Source: Acidimicrobiaceae bacterium
Lineage (GTDB): Bacteria; Actinomycetota; Acidimicrobiia; Acidimicrobiales; Palsa-688
Reading direction: 5' to 3'
Length of the DNA: 5,657 bases
NCBI GenBank assembly: GCA_009785715.1
Contig: WQVT01000187.1
Coordinates: 1-5,657 of the forward strand
The notes under the pieces are model-generated. The model ran no database searches and had not been told where the DNA came from. It was given only the letters and a program-made list of their open reading frames with translations. Shown in pieces: positions 1 to 5,212 of this stretch (position 1 is its first letter; every line of letters starts with the position of its first letter). The position numbers and the translations under genes were made by a program.

Positions 1-5
1 CCGAT

Positions 6-923
6 ATGGCTGCGATCTACGGGATCCGCGATGGCCTCGACCTGGACAACCTCGACGTCACCACCGACGACGAGATCAACACCTACCTCACCTATGCCCG
101 CACCGGGAGCCACGAGTTTGCCTACGGCGAGCGGGTGCACCGCGGCCCGCTGGATCCCGGGCCTCGTTACGACATGTCCGCCAACAGCCTCTGGCTGTAC
201 ACACGCCCGGACTGCGCAAAACTGCACACGCGCTTCGGCGTCGCGCGACGCGCGCTCGGCATCAACTCGGCGATCATCACCGGCGGGTCGGCCGCGAATC
301 TGCACACCTACATCAACCAGGCCTGGGAGACCGGAATCGAAAACTGCACCCGCGGCCTGCAGGTACGCGGCTTCACCAGGGCCCAACTGATGGAAGTCAT
401 CATGCACGCGCAGCTGAGCGCCGGCATACGCGGGCTCGAGGTCGTGGCGCGCGCCATTGGCATCATTCTCGGCGATTACGTCGAACGCGACATCAAGCCC
501 GATTGGCCCGAGGGCTGGGCACCCGACATGGAACCCTTCTACTGCGGCCTCGACCCTTCCACGATGGAGCTCACCGCGGCGGACCTCGCCAACATCGAGG
601 AATGGTACGAGCGGACGATCGGCTGGCAACCCCCGCGGGTCCGCTTCATGGCGAAACACGAACCGGCGACGCTCAAGGCTTGGCGGGCCAAGTGGGAGGG
701 TGTCTTCCGGGGGGCGCTCCCGAAGCAGATGATGCCCTACCTCTCCCTTCGCCACAACATCGTCATCGGGAACCCGGGCGGCCTCAAAGAGGCCACACTG
801 CTCGCCAAGGCGTGGGGGGTCACCGACGCCATCATCGTCGACACCATCACGCAGGGCGCTTACTACTTCTGTGGACCCGAGCGCATGGACCTGGCCGAAG
901 AGGTCCTCGCAGACATCCTCTAG
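6..923 (+). CDS. Carboxymuconolactone decarboxylase/AhpD-like protein, two divergent repeats (putative)
   Basis: Open frame of 305 residues from the first visible ATG to a TAG stop. The frame is still open at the left edge (a GAT codon precedes the ATG) and only 5 bases lie upstream, so no ribosome binding site can be judged and the true start may lie outside the window. Residues about 75-160 resemble the helical core of the carboxymuconolactone decarboxylase/AhpD family: a segment 'GFTRAQLMEVIMHAQLSAG' (122-140) matches the family pattern of Gly-hydrophobic-Thr, an amphipathic helix, then a His-containing helix. Residues about 220-300 look like a second, more diverged copy (GGLKEATLLAKAWGVTDAII, 258-277). 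The CxxC redox pair of AhpD is absent; Cys70, Cys114, Cys180 and Cys289 are isolated. No signal peptide or membrane helix is evident, so it is probably cytoplasmic. Possible roles are a decarboxylase-like or ring-cleavage accessory enzyme; the function is not identified. It converges on the minus-strand operon. Confidence 0.6.
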   Translation: MAAIYGIRDGLDLDNLDVTTDDEINTYLTYARTGSHEFAYGERVHRGPLDPGPRYDMSANSLWLYTRPDCAKLHTRFGVARRALGINSAIITGGSAANLHTYINQAWETGIENCTRGLQVRGFTRAQLMEVIMHAQLSAGIRGLEVVARAIGIILGDYVERDIKPDWPEGWAPDMEPFYCGLDPSTMELTAADLANIEEWYERTIGWQPPRVRFMAKHEPATLKAWRAKWEGVFRGALPKQMMPYLSLRHNIVIGNPGGLKEATLLAKAWGVTDAIIVDTITQGAYYFCGPERMDLAEEVLADIL

Positions 924-927
924 TCGT

Positions 928-1734
928 TCACCTGGCGAGCACGGCGGCCGTGCTGGCGGCCATCTGGTGGGCGACGTCGCGGTCGACCTTGCCGTTGTTG
1001 TGCTGCCGGCTCGGCACCTGCCCGGTCTTTCGGTGGAGGTGCACGGCCATCTCCGCGAAACGCAGGACGGCCGCCCAGGAGTCGACGATCGGATGCCCGT
1101 CGACGTCGGTGACGCCGAGGTCGGCGAGGAGGACGTTGATGATTCCCTCGGCCGGGATCAACACGTCGGCACCCTGGGCGATCGCGACGCGGGCGACCCG
1201 CTCGAACTCGGCCATCGCCCGCTTCCCACCGTCGCTGGCGCCGTCGATGATCCCGGGCCCCAACGGATCGGTGCCGAGCACACACGCCACGCGGGCGTCC
1301 AGCCGGTTCTCGTAGGCGATGTTTCCGATCCGGTCGGCCTGCGACGGGCTCGTCCCGATCAACGCCACCGACCGGCCGAGCGTGCAGCCGACTAGGATCG
1401 AGGTCTCCAGGATGCCGACGACGGGGATGTCGACCATGCTGCGCCCGGCCCGAAGCCCCGGATCCTCGAAGCAGGTAGAGACGAACGCGTCGTAGCCGCG
1501 ATCCTCCGCGTCGATGATGTTCCGGGCGCACTGCGCCTGGATCATCAGGTTCGTGTAGGGACACTCGTACACGCCGAGGCGCCGCTCGCCCTCCGGCCAG
1601 GTCCCGGGGGCGACCCCGTGGAGATCCACCTCGGTCCCCTCCGACGCCAGGAGCGACGCGCGACGCAACAGGAGGTCCTGGTAGGCCTGGCTCTGCAGTT
1701 CGGTGCTGCTCTGGTGCCACAGTCGAATGCTCAT
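928..1734 (-). CDS. Asp/Glu/hydantoin racemase superfamily protein
   Basis: 268 residues, cytoplasmic, last gene of the minus-strand cluster. ATG at 1734 is preceded by AGGAG 9 bases upstream, which settles the start. The family (hydantoin and allantoin racemases, Asp/Glu racemases, maleate isomerase, arylmalonate decarboxylase) has two similar Rossmann-like halves, each normally supplying one catalytic Cys. The first is present: VSTCFEDPGL (86-94 region, Cys88) is close to the ACFGDPGL motif of hydantoin/allantoin racemases. The second half has GADVLIPAEG (188-197), where the family has a Gly-Cys; counting without gaps from Ala-Asp puts Glu196 at the Cys position. The later motif GHPIVDSWAAVLRFAE (213-228) is the expected family C-terminal signature. 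A roughly 35-residue polar tail follows, so the protein is slightly longer than usual family members (about 230-250). Racemase activity by the two-Cys mechanism is therefore doubtful; isomerase, decarboxylase or lyase chemistry is possible. Family call firm, reaction unknown. Confidence 0.85.
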   Translation of the reverse strand: MSIRLWHQSSTELQSQAYQDLLLRRASLLASEGTEVDLHGVAPGTWPEGERRLGVYECPYTNLMIQAQCARNIIDAEDRGYDAFVSTCFEDPGLRAGRSMVDIPVVGILETSILVGCTLGRSVALIGTSPSQADRIGNIAYENRLDARVACVLGTDPLGPGIIDGASDGGKRAMAEFERVARVAIAQGADVLIPAEGIINVLLADLGVTDVDGHPIVDSWAAVLRFAEMAVHLHRKTGQVPSRQHNNGKVDRDVAHQMAASTAAVLAR

Positions 1735-1743
1735 CGGAAACGT

Positions 1744-1748
1744 CTCCT
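1744..1748 (-). promoter_or_regulatory. Ribosome binding site of the racemase-family gene
   Basis: On the minus strand the sequence reads ACAGGAGACGTTTCCG before ATG at 1734. AGGAG lies 9 bases from the start codon, the best Shine-Dalgarno match in the cluster, and it fixes this ATG as the start. It sits in the 49-base gap after the aldo/keto reductase stop, so translation of this gene is probably independent of its upstream neighbour even if they share a transcript. Confidence 0.75.
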
Positions 1749-1783
1749 GTCTCTCCGCCGCGCGCCGAGGCTCGTGCCAGTGC

Positions 1784-2719
1784 TCAGACGGGGAATCCGT
1801 TCATGGTCGAGGGGGTGCCGGGGGACGCCGGGTCGTAGGGGACGATCCGGTCAACCTCGGCGATCTCCTCGGGGGTGAGGACCCAGTCGCCGGCGGCCGC
1901 GCTCGCCGTCGCGTGTTCGGGCAGGGATGCCCCGGGGATCACCGCTGCGACGCCCGGCTCGGCCAGCAGCCTCGCCAGCGCCAGGTCGAGCACCGAGTGT
2001 CCCCGGTCCTTGGCGAAGGCGGTGAGTGCCTCCAGGATGTCGAAGTGCTCGTCGGTGAACACCGCCGCCTTGCGCGCCTCGCTGGCCACGGCGAGACGGC
2101 TGCCCGGCGCGAGCGGCCCACCCCGACTGAAGCTGCCGGTCAGGAAGCCGTGATAGATGGGAAAGTAGGCGGTGAACGCCAGCCCGGTCGCCGCGCACTC
2201 CGGGATGATCTCGACCTCGGCCCGGCGGCTCAGCAGGTTGTACTCCCCCTGGACGTTGACGAAGTGATGCTCGGTGGCCGCAGACGCAGCCTCCCGCATC
2301 TGGGCCACATCGACATTCGAGAAGCCGATCTCTCGCACCTTGCCCTCCTCCACCAGTTCGGAGAGGGCCCCGAGCGTCTCGGCGAGGGGCACGCCGGCAA
2401 CCGGACGGTGCAGCAGATAGAGGTCGAGGTGGTCCGTGCCGAGACGCCGAAGGCTCGCCTCGGCCTTGGCGTGGACCTCTGCGGGCTGCCCGTGGTACTT
2501 GGAGGACAGCACGATCTCGTCCCGCCGCCGGCCGAGCGCCCGTCCGAGGGTCTCCTCGGACCTCCCGGCGCCGTAGTCCTCGGCCGAGTCGAAGAACGTG
2601 ATCCCGGCATCGAGGGCGGCGGAGACGACGTCCGTGACGCGCTCGAAGCCGCTGTTGTAGTCGTTGCCGCCGAGGCCGATGACCGAGACCTCGAGCGAAC
2701 CGATCCGAGAAGTCCGCAT
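1784..2719 (-). CDS. Aldo/keto reductase, NADP(H)-dependent
   Basis: 311 residues, full length for the soluble (beta/alpha)8 aldo/keto reductase family. The catalytic tetrad is complete: Asp44 and Tyr49 in FFDSAEDYG (42-50), Lys74 in LSSKYHG (71-77) and His104 in YLLHRP (101-106). Other signatures are GLGG near the N-terminus (15-18), GKVREIGFSN (126-135), and the C-terminal cofactor region IPGASLPEH (261-269) followed by LTPEEIAEVD (281-290), which normally holds the 2'-phosphate of NADP(H). The expected reaction is reversible oxidation of an alcohol or aldose to carbonyl or lactone. In this cluster it may handle a sugar, hydroxy-acid or aldehyde intermediate linked to the two enolases, but the substrate loops are not diagnostic. 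ATG at 2719 follows a purine-rich AAGGGGGGAG. The gene begins 27 bases after the upstream enolase stop and ends 49 bases before the racemase-family gene, which supports one operon. Confidence 0.92.
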   Translation of the reverse strand: MRTSRIGSLEVSVIGLGGNDYNSGFERVTDVVSAALDAGITFFDSAEDYGAGRSEETLGRALGRRRDEIVLSSKYHGQPAEVHAKAEASLRRLGTDHLDLYLLHRPVAGVPLAETLGALSELVEEGKVREIGFSNVDVAQMREAASAATEHHFVNVQGEYNLLSRRAEVEIIPECAATGLAFTAYFPIYHGFLTGSFSRGGPLAPGSRLAVASEARKAAVFTDEHFDILEALTAFAKDRGHSVLDLALARLLAEPGVAAVIPGASLPEHATASAAAGDWVLTPEEIAEVDRIVPYDPASPGTPSTMNGFPV

Positions 2720-2721
2720 CG

Positions 2722-2731
2722 CTCCCCCCTT
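2722..2731 (-). promoter_or_regulatory. Ribosome binding site of the aldo/keto reductase
   Basis: Minus-strand AAGGGGGGAG lies 2 bases before the ATG at 2719. The AAGGGG part is 6 bases from the start codon, a usable Shine-Dalgarno spacing; the GGAG part alone would be too close. It falls in the 27-base gap after the second enolase gene and supports this ATG as the start. Confidence 0.6.
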
Positions 2732-2746
2732 TACGCGGGAGGGAGA

Positions 2747-3949
2747 CTACTCCACCGCCTCCGGTGCGTAGCGTGCCGCGACGTCCTCCCGGAGATCGTG
2801 CCCGAGGCCGGGCCGTGAGGAGGCGACGATGAAGCCGGCTTCCCAGACGATGGGCGGGTCGATCAACTCCGAGTAGAAGCCGTCGCAGCGCTCGATCGAC
2901 TCCATGATCAGGAAGTTCGGAACGCAGACGGCCAGTTGCACCGAGGCGGCCGTGTTGATCGGACCGTTGTAGACATGGGGCGAGACCTGGACATAGTTGG
3001 CTTCGGCCAACGCAGAGATCTTCCTCGACTCGAGAATGCCCCCGACCTGACCGATGTCGAAATTGAAGATGGCTGCCGCCCCGGAGCGGATCAGTCGGGC
3101 AAAGTCGTACTTCGTCGTCAGCCGCTCACCGGTGGTGATCGGGATCGAGGTGGCCCTGGCGACCCTTGCCATCTCTTCGGGCATTTCCGGAGGTACCGGC
3201 TCCTCATACCACAGCGGATCGAATTGCTCGAGCCGCTTTGCGATCCTGATCGCGCTGGAAGGGGTCATCTGGCCGTGGGTGCCGATGAGGATGTCGCAAT
3301 CCGACCCCACCGCCTCGCGAACCGCCCGGATGACCGCCTCGGCCGTGTCGATCGTCCGCAGCGGGAACTGGACAGGGATCACCTGTCCGTACGCGTCGTC
3401 AAAACCCATCTGCGTCGGGAAGGGGTCGAGCTTCAGACCCGTGAACCCCAGATCCCGGTAGTGGCGGGCCCGCACGGCCACGTCTGCCGGGCGCTGCCAG
3501 AGGGCGTGGTTCGTCCGGGCCGCCGTACCGACCACGACGTCGTCGTAGATGTAGGTGTAGGTCCGGACGCGATCACGCATCGCCCCGCCGAGCAGGTTGT
3601 AGACCGGTTCTCCCAGATCTTTCCCGACGATGTCCCAACACGCCATGTCGAACGCGCTCAGGACACCCACCTTGACGTGCTCCGGATAGTGGCTGTAACC
3701 GGCCCGCGCGTAGAAGGTCTCCCAGAGCAGCTCCGAATCGTAGGGGTCATGGCCGACGAGATAGCGCTGGCCGAGCTCGGCAACGAGCGCGCTCGCCACC
3801 GGCAGCGTGAACGCGTTGGCCAGCAGCATCATCTCGCCGTAGCCGGTGATCCCGGCATCGGTGTCCACCGCCACGAACAGCCAGGAGGTCCCGCCGCGGT
3901 TGGGCGGGGGCGTGACGACCGGGAAGGTCCGGACGCCGGTCACCCTCAC
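2747..3949 (-). CDS. Enolase superfamily enzyme, mandelate racemase/muconate lactonizing subgroup, copy 2
   Basis: 400 residues from a GTG at 3949 to TAG at 2747. A longer reading from an ATG at 4234 exists, but those 95 residues are low-complexity Arg/Gly/Pro antiphase translation of the upstream paralog, and the homology to that paralog begins at this GTG. The N-terminal capping domain (about 1-120; TPPPNRGG loop at 13-20, GYGE 36-39, ARAGYSHYP 81-89, MACWDIVGK 102-110) is followed by a (beta/alpha)8 barrel. Active-site candidates: KLD 173-175, GTHGQ 223-227, Glu249 (YEEP), Glu275 (GER), Asp298 (NFD), His325 (SPH), Glu350 (IME). The Glu, Asp-His dyad and Glu match D-galactonate-dehydratase-type spacing, which suggests acid-sugar dehydration or epimerisation through a metal-stabilised enolate. 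The first metal ligand, normally Asp or Glu, is Gly223. The start has no strong Shine-Dalgarno and overlaps the upstream stop in GTGA, so translation is probably coupled. Substrate unknown. Confidence 0.9.
   Translation of the reverse strand: MRVTGVRTFPVVTPPPNRGGTSWLFVAVDTDAGITGYGEMMLLANAFTLPVASALVAELGQRYLVGHDPYDSELLWETFYARAGYSHYPEHVKVGVLSAFDMACWDIVGKDLGEPVYNLLGGAMRDRVRTYTYIYDDVVVGTAARTNHALWQRPADVAVRARHYRDLGFTGLKLDPFPTQMGFDDAYGQVIPVQFPLRTIDTAEAVIRAVREAVGSDCDILIGTHGQMTPSSAIRIAKRLEQFDPLWYEEPVPPEMPEEMARVARATSIPITTGERLTTKYDFARLIRSGAAAIFNFDIGQVGGILESRKISALAEANYVQVSPHVYNGPINTAASVQLAVCVPNFLIMESIERCDGFYSELIDPPIVWEAGFIVASSRPGLGHDLREDVAARYAPEAVE
3946..3949 (-). other. GTGA stop/start overlap joining the two enolase genes
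   Basis: On the minus strand GTG (3949-3947) starts the downstream enolase and TGA (3948-3946) ends the upstream one. The upstream bases read CCCCGGCGGTCGAGCC, with no convincing AGGAG, so reinitiation by the terminating ribosome is the likely route. This would tie the amounts of the two paralogs together. A second GTG two codons on (3943-3941) is a weaker alternative start. Confidence 0.75.
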
Positions 3950-5157
3950 GGCTCGACCGCCGGGGCGTTCGCCCGCGCAACGTCCTCGCGCAGGTCGTGG
4001 CCGAGCCCGGGCCGTCCCGACGGCCACAGATCGCCGTCGTGCCAATCGAACGCGGGCTCCACGAGCTGACTGTGAAAGCCGTCCATCCGCTCGATGGTCT
4101 CCATGATCAGGAAGTTCGGGGACGCCAGCGCCAGCTGAAGCGAGGCTGCGGCGATCAACGGGCCGCCGTAGACGTGGGGTGCGACCTGCAGGTAATGGGC
4201 CTCGGCCATCATCGCGATCTTCCGCCCCTCCCACAGCCCCCCGACCTGGCCGACATCGAAGTTGAAGATGGCGGCCGCCTCGTGCTCGATGAGGCGCGCG
4301 AACTCGTATTTCGTCGTCAACCGTTCTCCGGTCGTGATCGGGATCGAGGTTCCTCTCGCCACCTTCGCCATCTCGGCCATGTTCTCGGGTGGCACGACCT
4401 CCTCGAACCAGAGCGGGTCGTAGGGCTCGAGGCGTCGTGCGGTGCGGATCGCCCCGGCGGCCGTCATCTGGCCGTGCGTCCCGATCAGGATGTCGCAGGC
4501 GCTCCCGACCTCCTCGCGAATCGCCCGGACGACCCGCTCGGCGGTGTCCAGTCGCTCGAGGGAGTACTGGACCGGGATCTTCTGACCCTGCGAGATCCTG
4601 AGGTCGAGCGCCCTTGCGTCACTCTCGAAGACCTCGCTGAACGGGTCGAGCTTGACGGCGGTGAAGCCCTGGTCCACGTAGGCACGGGCGCGGGTCGCCG
4701 CGTAGTCGGGCGTCTGCCACACGTTCCGGGGGCCGTCGCCTTCGCCGGCATAGAGGTAGGTGTAGGTCCGGGCGCTCTGTCTCACCGCCCCGCCGAGGAT
4801 CTGGTGCACGGGCCTGCCCCAATGCTTGCCGACCAGGTCCCAGCACGCCATCTCGAGGCCGCTCAAGAAGGCAAGGCGGGTATGCCCCGGATAGTGGCTG
4901 TACCCGGCCCGGGCGTAGAGCCGTTCCCACAGCAGCTCGACGTTCCGAGGATCGTGGCCGATGACGAAGCGCTCGATGAGATTCTCGAGCAGCTTCCGGA
5001 TCTGGCCGAACCCCAGGCCCCGGATCCCGTCGAGCATGACCTCGCCGTAGCCGTGCAACCCGTTGTCCGTATCGAGGCGGACGAAGAAGAAGCCCGGCCC
5101 ACCCCGGTGCGGAGGGGGCGTGGCGACGGGAAACGTCTCTGCACCGGTGATGATCAT
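3946..5157 (-). CDS. Enolase superfamily enzyme, mandelate racemase/muconate lactonizing subgroup, copy 1
   Basis: 403 residues from ATG at 5157 to TGA at 3946. The frame is open further upstream to 5358, but that part is antiphase to the aldehyde dehydrogenase gene and has no family similarity; homology with the downstream paralog begins at this ATG (MIITGAETFPVATPPP). AGGG sits 3 bases and AAGGGGGA 13 bases upstream, so the ribosome site is poor. Capping domain about 1-122 (GYGE 36-39, ARAGYSHYP 82-90, MACWDLVGK 103-111), then the barrel: KLD 169-171, GTHGQ 226-230, Glu252 (FEEV), Glu278 (GER), Asp301, His328 (APH), Glu353. The Asp-His dyad and two Glu metal ligands fit a dehydratase or epimerase of a hydroxy acid; the first metal-ligand position is Gly226. 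The loop between barrel strands 2 and 3 is about 7 residues longer than in the downstream copy, so substrates may differ. Nothing suggests a pseudogene. Confidence 0.9.
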   Translation of the reverse strand: MIITGAETFPVATPPPHRGGPGFFFVRLDTDNGLHGYGEVMLDGIRGLGFGQIRKLLENLIERFVIGHDPRNVELLWERLYARAGYSHYPGHTRLAFLSGLEMACWDLVGKHWGRPVHQILGGAVRQSARTYTYLYAGEGDGPRNVWQTPDYAATRARAYVDQGFTAVKLDPFSEVFESDARALDLRISQGQKIPVQYSLERLDTAERVVRAIREEVGSACDILIGTHGQMTAAGAIRTARRLEPYDPLWFEEVVPPENMAEMAKVARGTSIPITTGERLTTKYEFARLIEHEAAAIFNFDVGQVGGLWEGRKIAMMAEAHYLQVAPHVYGGPLIAAASLQLALASPNFLIMETIERMDGFHSQLVEPAFDWHDGDLWPSGRPGLGHDLREDVARANAPAVEP

Positions 5158-5179
5158 GTGCCCTGGCGCGTCCCCCTTG

Positions 5180-5198
5180 CGGGCCTGCTGGTGGCCCG
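5180..5198 (-). other. Small hairpin between aldehyde dehydrogenase and enolase genes
   Basis: Minus-strand CGGGCC-ACCAGCA-GGCCCG forms a perfect 6-base-pair GC stem with a 7-base loop in the 55-base gap between the aldehyde dehydrogenase stop and the enolase ATG. No T-run follows, and the next bases are CAAGGGGGA, so it is not a standard intrinsic terminator. It could be a weak attenuator, an mRNA-processing or stability element, or a chance product of the high GC content. Confidence 0.3.
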
Positions 5199-5212
5199 GT
5201 GCTGGCGTTCTA

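Noticed and set aside
924..927. Bidirectional terminator between the convergent genes
   Set aside because: Only 4 bases are available, and I found no stem plus T-run in the immediate flanks.
920..1720. 266-codon minus-strand frame overlapping the racemase-family gene
   Set aside because: It is a shifted frame of the same strand with an Arg/Pro/Gly-rich product. The overlapping frame has family motifs and a good ribosome binding site.
1703..2818. 371-codon plus-strand open frame across the aldo/keto reductase
   Set aside because: Antisense to a gene with an intact catalytic tetrad; low-complexity composition and no recognisable domain.
3281..3283. Gly at the metal-ligand position of the enolase as a sequencing error
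   Set aside because: The paralog has Gly at the same place with a different codon, and the surrounding motif is identical in protein but not in DNA.
2936..4069. 377-codon plus-strand open frame opposite the second enolase
   Set aside because: Same cause: an antisense shadow of a well-supported gene. The parallel shadow opposite the paralog simply reflects their shared sequence.
3950..4234. 95-residue N-terminal extension of the second enolase from an ATG at 4234
   Set aside because: It would overlap the upstream gene by nearly 300 bases, and its sequence is Arg/Gly/Pro-rich out-of-frame translation. Family similarity begins at the GTG at 3949.
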